Shown: positions 43,323 through 52,388, counted from the first letter of the stretch. The stretch: DNA of 64,000 bases from Arthrobacter sp. zg-Y1110 (GCF_025244865.1 NZ_CP104272.1:3162001-3226000), one strand, 5' to 3'. The notes: generated from the letters alone by a model not told the origin. A program made the numbers and translations.

Positions 43323-44233
43323 CGTGGGGAAGCCGACCGGTCCAGCACATCATGTGTGCGCACCGCCGCGGCGTTGGCACGCCGATGTCCGGCCGGCCCG
43401 GCCAGCACCAGGGTGGCAAGGACCATTGCCGCGCCCAAGCATTGGCCGGGACTGAGGACCTGCCCGGCGAGCAGCCAGCCGGCGGCTGCCGCGACCACCG
43501 GGCTAAGCAGTCCGAGCAGTGCGGTGCTTGAGGCGGGCAGCCGGTGCAGGCCGCGGAACCAGAGGTAGTAGGCCAACGCCGTGCCGGTCACGCCGAGGTA
43601 GGCGTACCCGGCCAGGTTGACGCCGGTCAGTGCGGGCGGCGGACCCTCCACCAGCAGGGCCACCGGCAGCAGGAACAACCCGCCGGCGACCAGCTGCCAG
43701 GATGTGGCCGCCAGCAGCGTATCCGGGGTGCCCCACTTCTTCGTCAGGACCACCCCGGCCGCCATCGCCACTGCTCCTCCGAGCGCGGCGGCCACACCCA
43801 GCGCATCAAGCCGCGCCTGAGCCTGCAGCACCAGCAGCCCGACGCCGGCCAGCCCGGCCACGCCTGCCGCCAACTTCCGTCCGGTCAGCCGTTCGCCGAT
43901 CCACCGCGAAGCAAACAGCGCGACCAGCAGCGGCTGCACCGCACCCACGGTGGCAGCGACGCCGCCGGGCAGCCGGTAGGCGGCCACGAACAGCAGGGCG
44001 AAGAACAGTCCGATGTTCAGCACCCCTAATACCGCCGAGCGCCACCACCAACTGCCGCGGGGCAACCGCCGGACCAGCAGGAGCAGCAGCAGGCCCGCGG
44101 GCAGCGAGCGCAGCAGGGCGGCCAGCAGCGGCCGGTCCGGCGGCAGCAGCTCTGCGGCCACGATGTAGGTGGTGCCCCAGACGATCGGCGCCAGGGCCGT
44201 CGTCGCTGTCAGAGTTATCGATTTGCTAAGCAC
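43319..44233 (-). CDS. EamA-domain (DMT superfamily) transporter
   Basis: 304 aa with ten hydrophobic helices in two EamA repeats; APIVWGTTYIVAAELLPPDRPL opens the first. It would export or import a small metabolite such as an amino acid. The GTG at 44233 is supported by TATATT ending six bases upstream on the minus strand (leaderless). That promoter lies inside the MarR-type palindrome, so the divergent MarR gene probably controls it. Confidence 0.85.
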   Translation of the reverse strand: MLSKSITLTATTALAPIVWGTTYIVAAELLPPDRPLLAALLRSLPAGLLLLLLVRRLPRGSWWWRSAVLGVLNIGLFFALLFVAAYRLPGGVAATVGAVQPLLVALFASRWIGERLTGRKLAAGVAGLAGVGLLVLQAQARLDALGVAAALGGAVAMAAGVVLTKKWGTPDTLLAATSWQLVAGGLFLLPVALLVEGPPPALTGVNLAGYAYLGVTGTALAYYLWFRGLHRLPASSTALLGLLSPVVAAAAGWLLAGQVLSPGQCLGAAMVLATLVLAGPAGHRRANAAAVRTHDVLDRSASPR

Positions 44234-44258
44234 TTAGCTAATATAGCTAAGTGCTTAG
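44226..44258. promoter_or_regulatory. MarR operator covering both divergent promoters
   Basis: CTAAGCACTTAGCTA (44226-44240) and its exact reverse complement (44244-44258) flank a three-base centre ATA. The palindrome contains the start codon and -10 (TATATT) of the EamA gene and extends to eight bases before the MarR gene's -10 (TAGGGT, 44267-44272). Confidence 0.8.
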
Positions 44259-44279
44259 TTAATTGCTAGGGTGCATTTC

Positions 44280-44756
44280 ATGAGCGATCACGTGGACAGG
44301 GTTCTCCGGCAGTGGGCAGCGGAACGGCCGGATTTGGATGTCTCCCCCATGGCCGTGGTCGGCCGGCTGTCCCGGGTGGCCCGCCGGTTCGATGAACAGC
44401 TGGCTGCAACCTTCGCAAAACACGGCCTGGATGCGGCCTCCTTCGACGTGCTGGCCACGCTGCGCCGTTCCGGCCCGCCCTACACACTCAGCCCCAAGGA
44501 CCTCTCCGCAGGGTCCATGGTCACCTCCAGCGCCATAGCGCAGCGGTTGAACCGATTGGAGGCGCAGGGATACGTCCTGCGCTCCCCCAGTTCCGCGGAC
44601 CGGCGCGGCAAGCAGGTGACCCTGACCGACGCCGGCCGGGCCGCCGTCGACGCCGCCCTTCCGGACCATGTGGCCACCGAACACCGTCTGTTGGACGTCC
44701 TGGACGGCGGCGAGCGGGAGGCGCTGGCAGCACTGCTGGCCAAGCTCGACAACTGA
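44280..44756 (+). CDS. MarR-family transcriptional regulator
   Basis: 158 aa from the ATG at 44280, seven bases after TAGGGT. The winged helix spans residues about 35-110 (FDVLATLRRSGPPYTLSPKDLS, SSAIAQRLNRLEAQGYVLRSPSSADRRGKQVTLTDAGR), with the DxRxxK-type wing at SADRRGKQ. It should bind the palindrome that overlaps its own promoter and that of the divergent EamA/DapA-like operon. The ligand is unknown. Confidence 0.9.
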   Translation: MSDHVDRVLRQWAAERPDLDVSPMAVVGRLSRVARRFDEQLAATFAKHGLDAASFDVLATLRRSGPPYTLSPKDLSAGSMVTSSAIAQRLNRLEAQGYVLRSPSSADRRGKQVTLTDAGRAAVDAALPDHVATEHRLLDVLDGGEREALAALLAKLDN

Positions 44757-44785
44757 TTGTTTGTCCTCCGCTTGCGGGTCGGCTG

Positions 44786-44890
44786 CGAATCCCTGCGGTT
44801 TGTCTGTATCCCCGCGGTTTGTCCGGATCCCTGCGCTGCGCCGCGCAGGGATTGCCACAAACCGCAGGGTTTTCCCCAAACCGCAGGGGA
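44786..44890. repeat. Family-A palindromic repeat, copy at 44.8 kb
   Basis: Left half-sites CCTGCGGTTTGTC and CCGCGGTTTGTC lead into GGATCCCTGCG, the GC core, then CGCAGGGATTGCCACAAACCG and a right half-site CCAAACCGCAGGGG. It occupies the space between the convergent marR gene and the membrane-protein gene at 44925. Confidence 0.73.
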
Positions 44891-44924
44891 ATACGGCCCG
44901 GATTCCATGCCTCCGGACACCCAG

Positions 44925-45911
44925 TTAGGCGGCAGGTGTGGAACCCCTGCCCGGGAAGCTCAGCACGGGCCGCTTCCAGGCCACCCACGCGCTGAGGACG
45001 CCAAAGGACGAGCAACCGAAGTAAAAGACCTCGGGCGGTATCCCGACAAGTCCAATGCCGCTGTTGCCCCCAACCATCAGGAACATGCCGGAAAGCGGGA
45101 GGGACATCAGCGGGATAAGGACAAGGCAGGCCCAGGGGCGCACCTTGTGCCCGGCAGCAGCAAGAACCGCGCCAAGAACCACCAGTTCCAGGGACCACCA
45201 TGCCAACCGCTGGTCATTGATGAGGTAGGGGCCGCCCCAGAAGGTGCGCTGGGCTCCCCCGCCCTGCAGATAGCTGGTGAGGGTGAGGAAAGCACCAAGT
45301 GCCGGCGCGCCGATGAGTACAACGTTTCGGAGCAGCGGGGTCCCGATAGGGTCACCACACAACGCCAGCAGACCCGCTACGGCAAAGAGGGCAAACACCA
45401 GCGGATGCACCGGGATGGGTGGATCCGTGACGCCGAGGATGACCGCCAGGGCGATGCTTGCAGCCACGGAAGCCAGCTGCAGGAATATGGCAGTAGTGCG
45501 CCGTCCGGCTGCCCGGGCTCCGAATGCCACGAGGGTCAGGACAAAAACGATCGCTGCGGGAGTTGTGAACGCTCCGAACGGATGATCCACCAGATTGTAG
45601 CTATTCCAGCGGAACCACCGCCCCAACTCGCCGAGAACCATCATCACCAGCGCGAGAGCGGTACCTGAGATGGCCCCGATGGCAGCCATCCGGTCCCGAC
45701 GGCGGCTCGGCAGAACCTGATTCACACGTGCAAGGGTTCCGTGCAACGCCAACTGCAGCAGCTCCGGTCGGGTTGCCTCCCCTCTCCCTTCGCTGGCGGC
45801 GACGTCGAGCAGCACCCCCAGAAACTCCTCGCCGTGCCGGGCGCGCCAGTCGACAGGGTAGGCCCGCAGCGCCCGTCGGTACTGCTCCTCCATTGCAGCT
45901 GCTTCGCTCAT
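44925..45911 (-). CDS. Membrane protein of PadR module 1
   Basis: 328 aa. The N-terminal cytosolic motif YRRALRAYPVDWRARHGEEFLGVLLDVA is followed by a Leu-rich helix and about eight to nine membrane helices. It is paralogous to the protein at 46746-47774, which has the same YTRALVAYPRRWRREQGEELIGVLL opening. Its start overlaps the padR stop (ATGA at 45908-45911). No function is known; permease- or sensor-like roles have been supposed for such PadR partners. Confidence 0.78.
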   Translation of the reverse strand: MSEAAAMEEQYRRALRAYPVDWRARHGEEFLGVLLDVAASEGRGEATRPELLQLALHGTLARVNQVLPSRRRDRMAAIGAISGTALALVMMVLGELGRWFRWNSYNLVDHPFGAFTTPAAIVFVLTLVAFGARAAGRRTTAIFLQLASVAASIALAVILGVTDPPIPVHPLVFALFAVAGLLALCGDPIGTPLLRNVVLIGAPALGAFLTLTSYLQGGGAQRTFWGGPYLINDQRLAWWSLELVVLGAVLAAAGHKVRPWACLVLIPLMSLPLSGMFLMVGGNSGIGLVGIPPEVFYFGCSSFGVLSAWVAWKRPVLSFPGRGSTPAA

Positions 45912-46246
45912 GCCAGTGCCCCCTTGGTCCTGATGCGCAGGCTTTGCCGCGCGGCATCTGCGGCGGCCTCCATCCGGTCGGCCTCCCTTTTCAATGCGTC
46001 GGCCCCGTTATCCGTCAGTGCGTAGTACCGGCGAAGCCGTCCGGCCACCACTTCCTCGCCTGCGTCCTGCACCAGACCCTCCTCCTGAAGGCGGTCCAGC
46101 GTCGTATAGAGGCTGCCGGGCTTGAGCGACACCCTTCCACCGGAAAGCTTCTTGGTCTCCGTCAGCAGGGAATAGCCGTGATGCCTACCCCTGGCTAAGG
46201 CAGTCAGGATCAGGAAGGTCGGTTCGCGCATCTCTCGTGTGCTCAT
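45908..46246 (-). CDS. PadR-family transcriptional regulator, module 1
   Basis: 112 aa. REMREPTFLILTALARGRHHGYSLL, GRVSLKPGSLYTTLDRLQEEGLVQ and RRYYALTDNG are the PadR winged-helix signatures. The ATG at 46246 lies six bases after TATATT on the minus strand (leaderless); the upstream ATATATGTATATGACAT contains ATGT and ACAT half-sites like those bound by PadR proteins. The nearly identical padR at 46411 is divergent, 164 bases away. Confidence 0.9.
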   Translation of the reverse strand: MSTREMREPTFLILTALARGRHHGYSLLTETKKLSGGRVSLKPGSLYTTLDRLQEEGLVQDAGEEVVAGRLRRYYALTDNGADALKREADRMEAAADAARQSLRIRTKGALA

Positions 46247-46410
46247 GGAAGCAATATATGTATATGACATGAGTATGGCAAGGACTTTCAGCCGCGCTCA
46301 CAACCCGGCAAATCCGGATCCCATAGCCCAGGCAGCACTGAAACAACCGTGACTTAACCGTTATATTCATTTCTTCCCTATATTCAGTTTTTCTGACTAT
46401 CGTTCAGGGC

Positions 46411-46749
46411 ATGAGCAAGCATGAGATGCGCGAACCGACCTTCCTGGTCCTCTCGGCCCTGGCTGACGGACCCAAGCACGGCTACGCCCTGATCGCCGAG
46501 ACAAAGGACCTCTCCGGCGGCCGGGTGAAGCTGCAGCCCGGCACCCTCTACGGGGTGCTGGACCGGCTGCGGGAAGACGGGTTGGTGGAGATTTCCGGCG
46601 AGGACGTGGTGGACGGCCGAGCCCGCCGCTACTACCGGATTACCGACGGCGGCGCCGCCACCCTCGCCAAGGAAGCGGACCGTCTGGCAGCCAACGCCCG
46701 GCAGGCCATGTCGAAGCTGCGACTGCGTGCAGCGCAGGCCGGAGCATGA
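46411..46749 (+). CDS. PadR-family transcriptional regulator, module 2
   Basis: 112 aa, the same length as its divergent paralogue: HEMREPTFLVLSALADGPKHGYALI, GRVKLQPGTLYGVLDRLREDGLVE, RRYYRITDGG. TATCGT at 46398-46403 ends seven bases before the ATG (leaderless). A direct repeat TATATTCA (46362-46369 and 46379-46386, 17 bases apart) sits at the -35 side and may be its operator. It overlaps the next gene by four bases (ATGA). Confidence 0.9.
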   Translation: MSKHEMREPTFLVLSALADGPKHGYALIAETKDLSGGRVKLQPGTLYGVLDRLREDGLVEISGEDVVDGRARRYYRITDGGAATLAKEADRLAANARQAMSKLRLRAAQAGA

Positions 46750-47774
46750 ACGGCGGAGCCTCCAAACTGGAGGCCACCTACACCCGGGCGCTTGTAGCCT
46801 ACCCGCGCCGCTGGCGCCGGGAGCAGGGCGAGGAACTGATCGGCGTACTGCTCTACGTCGCCCGTTCCGAGCACCGCACCAAGGCCACCCCGGCCGAACT
46901 GCTCAACCTCGTAGGCAACGGCCTGGCTACCCGCGGCCTGGAACTGCTTGGCAGCGTGGGCCGGCGGCGACGCAACGGCATCGCCTTCACCGCCACCGTG
47001 CTGGCCACCTACCTTGCGCTCACCCTGACACTGCTGGGCGAATGGGGTCCGTGGGTCCGGCCGGGCACGCTGCGCTGGCGGCCCACGGGCGAGGGGTTCG
47101 GTGAGGCGTTCCTGGCCGCGGGACCGTTCACGACGGCGGCCGCGGCGGTTTACCTGGCACTGCTCGCCGGATTCGTTGCTGCGCTGGCCGGCCGGCACTC
47201 CCTGCGCCGGACACTGCATCTCAGCGCGGCAGTGACAGCTCCGCTGATTCCCCTCTCCGGCGCCGTCGCGGGAATCCTCGCACCGCCGCTCACTCCCATG
47301 CTCGTGCTCAGCGGCCTGGCGCTGCTGGCCCTCATCGGCAACCCCGCGGCCAGCGCTTCCCGCCGCGTCCTGCTGGGGGCCGTCACGGCCGGTGTCTCGT
47401 TGTCGGGTCTGTGGCTGGCCGTCAGCCGGTTGTCCGGCGGCGCTGCCCTGTTCTTCTACGACGCGGCGAGCGTGCTTGCCGTTGATGCCCGGTCCCTGAC
47501 ACTGGCAGCGGCGGCGCTGATGCTGGCCGTCGGAATGGTCCTGGTCAGCGGAAGCCGGATGATCCCCTGGACTGCTGGCCTGGCCGTGGCATCGACGCCG
47601 TTGCTGGTCCGGCTCTGGTCCGGAGGTTCCCTCGAAACCTGGCTTGCCGCCTCGGGCTTACCTGGCCCAGTTACCGCCCACTGGGAATGGGCGTTCCTCG
47701 GATTGGCCTTGGCCACGGCAGCACTGACCGCCGCGGACCGGCAGATCCGGTCCCGGCGGCTCCGAACCGCCTGA
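46746..47774 (+). CDS. Membrane protein of PadR module 2
   Basis: 342 aa. The same N-terminal motif as the module-1 partner (YTRALVAYPRRWRREQGEELIGVLLYVARSE) precedes a cytosolic helix and about nine membrane helices. The ending is basic (DRQIRSRRLRTA). It is translationally coupled to padR 2. Function unknown; PadR and membrane protein probably form one regulatory unit. Confidence 0.78.
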   Translation: MNGGASKLEATYTRALVAYPRRWRREQGEELIGVLLYVARSEHRTKATPAELLNLVGNGLATRGLELLGSVGRRRRNGIAFTATVLATYLALTLTLLGEWGPWVRPGTLRWRPTGEGFGEAFLAAGPFTTAAAAVYLALLAGFVAALAGRHSLRRTLHLSAAVTAPLIPLSGAVAGILAPPLTPMLVLSGLALLALIGNPAASASRRVLLGAVTAGVSLSGLWLAVSRLSGGAALFFYDAASVLAVDARSLTLAAAALMLAVGMVLVSGSRMIPWTAGLAVASTPLLVRLWSGGSLETWLAASGLPGPVTAHWEWAFLGLALATAALTAADRQIRSRRLRTA

Positions 47775-47912
47775 CCTGCACCCCTCAGCTCCCTGCACCA
47801 CCCGCCCCACCAGCACTGCCTGCTCCACCTGATTACTGCTGTCGTTCTACGGACATGCTCCCGATGAGCTGGTCCGGCACCGCACCCTGGATCCAGTCTC
47901 GAAAGGCACACC

Positions 47913-48878
47913 ATGAACCGCAACCGACTCTCCCTCGCTGCGCCCGCACCGGCCTCCGACCCCGCCGCACCGGCCCGGCGTCGTCGTTATCTTGCCGGCC
48001 TCGGGGTCATCGCCCTCGGAGCCGCCGCTCTCGCCGGCTGTGCCGCCGATTCCGCCCTGGCACCGGTTTCGGAGTCCTCGGCCGACCCGTTCGAAATCTA
48101 TTTGGCCGAAGATATGGACGCCATCCACCTTGCCCAGGACACCCTCCGCTTCCAGTGCTACGCGGACAACGGCTATCCCGAATACGAGGCGTTCATCCCG
48201 GAGGAACCGGCAGTGCAGTGGCGCGCTGATCTGCTGGACCAGCTCACCGTTGATGACGCGTTCTTCGAAAGCGTGCAGGACGCTACGGCCCGCGGGCTCC
48301 GCGGTGAACAGTTCGGCCCGTCACCGGCCAAGGTCTTTGTGCATGACGACGCCTTCGAGGCAGTATCCGAAGCCTGCAACACGAAAGCCTGGGCTGCACT
48401 GGGAGAGAACGCCGAGCAGAGCCTGATCGACTACAACCGGCTCAGCAGCAAACTGGCCGGCGGCCTGGCCGACCGGACATTTGAGGCCCTGGCACCCCTC
48501 CAGCAGGAAGTGGTCCAGTGCCTGATCGACGCCGGGGATCCGGTGACGCCGGCGTCCGGCGAGCTGTACGGCTTCACATCGGACGTCGAGCTCGGTACGG
48601 CCGTGGAATACCCCGAACGCAGCGGCCCGAAGCAGGCCTCCGGCGTGGAAATCATTCCCGCCGACGTCGAAATCACGTACGCACCCACTCCCGCCGAAGC
48701 TGCCCTGGCCATGAAGTACTACAACTGCTCCCTGGAAACGGGCGTGCGGGATGAATTCGACGCACTAATCCTTGAGACCAAGAAAGAGGTTGTCGCCGAG
48801 CACGCAGCCGAGCTGGAGAAATCCAACCCCCGGATCGCCGAGCTTGCCGCCGCCGCACGGGAACTCACGGTCCGCTAA
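47913..48878 (+). CDS. Putative lipoprotein, actinobacterial hypothetical
   Basis: 321 aa. A 30-residue basic N-region (ARRRRYLAGLG) and hydrophobic stretch end at the lipobox LAGC (Cys about residue 44). The mature part is acidic, with two or three isolated Cys (LRFQCYADNGYPEYE, EACNTKAW, VVQCLIDAG, MKYYNCSLE) spaced as in secreted disulphide proteins, and ends in a charged helix (TKKEVVAEHAAELEKSN). GAAAGG precedes the ATG. No family is recognised. Confidence 0.72.
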   Translation: MNRNRLSLAAPAPASDPAAPARRRRYLAGLGVIALGAAALAGCAADSALAPVSESSADPFEIYLAEDMDAIHLAQDTLRFQCYADNGYPEYEAFIPEEPAVQWRADLLDQLTVDDAFFESVQDATARGLRGEQFGPSPAKVFVHDDAFEAVSEACNTKAWAALGENAEQSLIDYNRLSSKLAGGLADRTFEALAPLQQEVVQCLIDAGDPVTPASGELYGFTSDVELGTAVEYPERSGPKQASGVEIIPADVEITYAPTPAEAALAMKYYNCSLETGVRDEFDALILETKKEVVAEHAAELEKSNPRIAELAAAARELTVR

Positions 48879-49063
48879 CCCGCCCCAGCTATGCCGGTGT
48901 CCGCCGTCACGGCGGGCACCGGTTAGACTCTGGCTGAGAAGACGCGGCGGGTCCCACAGCTGCACTCCGGCGGGATCGCCGGCTGAGTTCCGCTGGGACA
49001 GCAGTCGACGTCCCGGAAGACATTCGGGAGCCCGTCTCCGTTTCAGAGTTGGAAGAAGTAGAA

Positions 49064-49858
49064 ATGCCCGGTTACATCCCCACGCCGCCGCCGATCCGCG
49101 TTCCGGGTCCGGTCCCGTTCGCCGGTGCGGGCCAGCAGGCGACGACGGCGGCCCTGCCCGTTATCCCGGACCTCCGCGACACGCGCCCCACCGTCCGCGG
49201 AGGGCAGGCCGGCCCGCGCGCCCTGGAGGCGCACCGGGTGAGCGTAATCCGAGACGATCCGGGCAAAGGCGATGTCCGAGCCCTCCTCGCAGAGAACCGC
49301 GACCTGCTGTATCCCGCCGGAACAGTAGCCGCAGGCCTGACTCCTCCGTCCTTGAGGGACCCCTCCGTCACCTTCTGGACGGTCCGCGAGGACGGCACCC
49401 TGCTGGGCTGCGGCGCGTTGAAGGAACTTCCTCCCCTGTTCGGAGGCACAGCAGGTGAATACGGCGAAATCACCTCGATGCGCACGGTCGAGTCCGCCCG
49501 CGGACGGGGTGTTGCCCAGATGCTCCTGCAGCAGATCATCACGAACGCCCGCGCCCGCGGCTACATCGCTTTGCTGCTGGAAACCGGCACACAGGAGTTC
49601 TTCGCCTCGTCCAGGCGGCTGTATCAGCGCCACGGTTTCACCGCATGCCCGCCGTTCGGCAGCTACCGCGCCAACCCCAACAGCACCTTTATGTGCCTGG
49701 ACCTGCGGGCCGCCTCGACCGGCCCGGCGGAACCCGCCGCCGTCCCGGACGCATCCCCGGAGGACAAGGTCTACGCCAAGCCCGGGACCCTGACCGAAAT
49801 TCTCGCAGCACAGCGCGCTCTGGCGGCCGCCCCGATCCCGAACCCGAGACGGCGCTGA
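49064..49858 (+). CDS. GNAT acetyltransferase with Pro-rich N-terminal extension
   Basis: 264 aa from the ATG at 49064, with GGAAGAAG five bases upstream. The first 65 residues are Pro/Gly/Ala-rich and without domain (MPGYIPTPPPIRVPGPVPF...). Then a GNAT domain: VTFWTVREDGTLLGCGALKEL, MRTVESARGRGVAQMLLQQI, RRLYQRHGFTACPPFGSY, the last being typical of the YafP/PA4866-like branch. A 40-residue tail follows. The next gene is a close paralogue of its GNAT domain. Confidence 0.82.
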   Translation: MPGYIPTPPPIRVPGPVPFAGAGQQATTAALPVIPDLRDTRPTVRGGQAGPRALEAHRVSVIRDDPGKGDVRALLAENRDLLYPAGTVAAGLTPPSLRDPSVTFWTVREDGTLLGCGALKELPPLFGGTAGEYGEITSMRTVESARGRGVAQMLLQQIITNARARGYIALLLETGTQEFFASSRRLYQRHGFTACPPFGSYRANPNSTFMCLDLRAASTGPAEPAAVPDASPEDKVYAKPGTLTEILAAQRALAAAPIPNPRRR

Positions 49859-49886
49859 TCTTCAGCACATCCGTGAGAGGAACACC

Positions 49887-50384
49887 GTGAAGCTGCAGCT
49901 CGACGACCCCGGCCGGGAAGACGTGCTCAAGCTGCTGGCCGAGCATCTGGCCGACATGTTCGCCGTCTCCCCGGCCGAAAGCGTGCACGCGTTGGACCCC
50001 GCCGCCCTGCAGGACCCGGACATAACCTTCTGGACCGCGCGGAAGGACGGGCAGCTGCTGGGCTGCGGCGCACTCAAGCAGCTCGGGCCGCACCAGGGCG
50101 AGATCAAGTCCATGCGCACCGCAGAAGCCGCCCGCGGACACGGCGTCGCAGCATGCATCCTGCAGATGATCGTCGCCGAGGCACGGTCCCGCGGCTACAT
50201 CGCCCTGCTGCTGGAAACCGGCACCCAGGACTTCTTCGCGCCGGCGCAGCGGCTCTACCAGCGGCACGGCTTTCGGCCCTGCCCGCCGTTCGGCGGCTAC
50301 ACCGCGGATCCCAACAGCATCTTCCTACGCCTGGATCTGGACACCGTCCCGCCGGACCGCCCGCGCGAAACGCGCGAAGAATAG
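49887..50384 (+). CDS. GNAT acetyltransferase, paralogue of the previous gene
   Basis: 165 aa from a GTG with GAGAGGA six bases before it. It repeats the preceding GNAT domain closely (ITFWTARKDGQLLGCGALKQL, MRTAEAARGHGVAACILQMI, YQRHGFRPCPPFGGYTADPNS) but lacks the Pro-rich extension and tail. The pair is a tandem duplication, 28 bases apart. Confidence 0.85.
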   Translation: MKLQLDDPGREDVLKLLAEHLADMFAVSPAESVHALDPAALQDPDITFWTARKDGQLLGCGALKQLGPHQGEIKSMRTAEAARGHGVAACILQMIVAEARSRGYIALLLETGTQDFFAPAQRLYQRHGFRPCPPFGGYTADPNSIFLRLDLDTVPPDRPRETREE

Positions 50385-50483
50385 GGAGCACGACGACGCC
50401 GGGCACCGTGCGGGCGCACCGTCACGGCCGGATCAGCCTGCCATCCCAAAGCCGCCGGCACGCTGCCGTCTAAACTGGCAGGC

Positions 50484-51755
50484 ATGGCATTATCAACGGC
50501 GGACCCGGCGTCCCGCACCCGCACCCGGATCCTCTGGCTCGCGCTCGGCCTTCCGGTTGCGCTGGTCCTGGTGGTCCTCGGCGCCCAGATTCACGGCCTG
50601 GATTTCACCGTGTACCGCGAAGGAGCCCGGGCGTTCCTCGGCCTGGGCGAGCACCGCCTGTATGACCCGAGCCTGGTTGAAACGGACACCCGCGGCCTGC
50701 CGTTCACGTATCCGCCCTTCGCCGCCCTGCTGCTGACGCCGTTCGCGGTCCTGCCCGAGGCCGTGGGGCTGGTCCTGCTGACGGCGACGTCGTGCGCCTG
50801 CCTGGTGCTGACCGCCTTCCTCGTCGCCCGCTACCTCACGAAGAACGAGGTGCTGCCCCCGCGGCTGCACACCGCGCTGGGCGGCAGCGCCGGCGTCGCC
50901 GTTCTCGCCACTCTGCTGATCGGCGTGCTCGGACCGTGGCGCGAGGGCCTGGGCTTCGGCCAGATCAACCCGATGCTGATGCTCCTGATCGTCGCGGACC
51001 TGCTCCGGCCGGCGTCGTCGAAAATTCCGCGCGGCATCCTCATCGGACTTGCGGCCGGCATCAAGCTCACGCCGCTGGCGTTCGGGCTGATCTTCTTGGT
51101 CCGCCGCGACTGGCGGGCCATCCTGACCATGGGTGCCGCGTTCGCCGCGACCATTGCCGTCGGCTGGCTGGCCTCGCCGGAGCAGTCACGGACCTTCTGG
51201 TTCGACTCGCTCTTCAACTCCGACCGTGTCGGGGACACCACGGACATGTACAACGTGTCGCTGAACTCGCTGCTCTCGCATCTCGGGACCCCCGAGTCGC
51301 TGCAGCGGCCGCTCTGGCTGCTGGCCTCGGCCGCCGTCGTCGTGCTGGGTTTCTTCGCCATCCGCCGCTCGGACGCCCGCGGTGACACGGTGGCTGCGGT
51401 CAGCGCGAACGCCGTGGTGATGCTCGCGATCTCGCCGATTTCCTGGTTCCACCACTGGGTCTGGATCGCACTGGTGCTGCCGGCGCTGTGGGTGGCGGTA
51501 CGACGACGGCGGGCCGGGGTCCGCGGCGCGGGCATCGCCCTGCTGGTGGTGATGGTGCCGGTGTTTATGCTGTCCTCGATCACCGTCACGATGATGCTGA
51601 CCGGGGTCGTGAGCGGTCAGGGCCCGACGGCGCTGGAGCTGTTCACCGGCCTGGGCGTGGTGCTGCCGGTCGCGGCACTGGCGTTCTGGGCCACCGCTCC
51701 GGTTGCTGCGCCGCTGTCGGAGGCCGTCCCGCGGCGCCGGTCCGCAACGACCTAG
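50484..51755 (+). CDS. GT87-family (DUF2029) mannosyltransferase-like membrane protein
   Basis: 423 aa with about ten membrane helices. LDFTVYREGARAFLGLGEHRLYDP provides the Asp-x-x-x-Tyr of GT-C polyprenol-phosphate-mannose-dependent enzymes, and GLPFTYPPFAALLLTPFAVLP is a GT87 signature. Such proteins add mannose to lipoglycans outside the membrane. TAAACT at 50471-50476 ends seven bases before the ATG (leaderless). The stop overlaps the convergent GNAT gene by four bases. Confidence 0.85.
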   Translation: MALSTADPASRTRTRILWLALGLPVALVLVVLGAQIHGLDFTVYREGARAFLGLGEHRLYDPSLVETDTRGLPFTYPPFAALLLTPFAVLPEAVGLVLLTATSCACLVLTAFLVARYLTKNEVLPPRLHTALGGSAGVAVLATLLIGVLGPWREGLGFGQINPMLMLLIVADLLRPASSKIPRGILIGLAAGIKLTPLAFGLIFLVRRDWRAILTMGAAFAATIAVGWLASPEQSRTFWFDSLFNSDRVGDTTDMYNVSLNSLLSHLGTPESLQRPLWLLASAAVVVLGFFAIRRSDARGDTVAAVSANAVVMLAISPISWFHHWVWIALVLPALWVAVRRRRAGVRGAGIALLVVMVPVFMLSSITVTMMLTGVVSGQGPTALELFTGLGVVLPVAALAFWATAPVAAPLSEAVPRRRSATT

Positions 51756-52357
51756 ACCGGCGCCGTTCGAGAACCAACAGCGGCATTGCCGGCGCCGGCG
51801 TCGGGTTTCGCGGCGGAATCAGCCTCGGGCCAGCCCAGGGCCAAGTACATCTCCGGCACTCCGGCATACTCCCGGTCCAATCCGGGAAAGTGCCTCAGGC
51901 CGGCGGCGAGCGCTGTCCGCTGGGAGCCGGTGTTTGTCGTCGTCGTGCGGGCCAGGATCGGCAGCGCCGGCAGCAGCGTCCGGCCGCAGCGCACGGCTTC
52001 CGTTGCTCCCTCTGTCGCGTAGCCCCGGCCCCAGACCGCCGGGTCGTAGCGGTAATACAGATTCAGGATGGTCCGGCCGTCCACCGCGGCGCGCTGCAGT
52101 CCGGTGAAGCCGATGACGATGTCCGGGGCGTCCCGTTCGGCCACCGCCCAGTAGCCGAAGCCCTCGCGGTCCCAGTGGTCCAGGAAATCCTGCAGGGACT
52201 TTGTCACGGATTCCACCGTCGGGGTATGCGGATTGTGCCGGTTGGTCCGGGGGTCCGTGTGGATCTGGATGGCGGCATCGTAATCCGCGCGTTCGAGCCG
52301 GCGCAGCAGCAGACGCTCGGTGCTGACGGGGGTCCAGTCGATCGGGTCTTGGCGCAT
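51752..52357 (-). CDS. GNAT acetyltransferase, RimJ/RimL type
   Basis: 201 aa. STERLLLRRLERADYDAAIQIHTDPRTNRHNP and YYRYDPAVWGRGYATEGATEAVR fit the Acetyltransf_3 branch; ARTTTTNTGSQRTALAAGLRHF closes the fold. The substrate is unknown. It is isolated, convergent with the GT87 gene and 31 bases downstream of the marR stop. Confidence 0.83.
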   Translation of the reverse strand: MRQDPIDWTPVSTERLLLRRLERADYDAAIQIHTDPRTNRHNPHTPTVESVTKSLQDFLDHWDREGFGYWAVAERDAPDIVIGFTGLQRAAVDGRTILNLYYRYDPAVWGRGYATEGATEAVRCGRTLLPALPILARTTTTNTGSQRTALAAGLRHFPGLDREYAGVPEMYLALGWPEADSAAKPDAGAGNAAVGSRTAPV

Positions 52358-52388
52358 GCGGCCATCCTAAGCGGGGCCTCCCCCGGTT

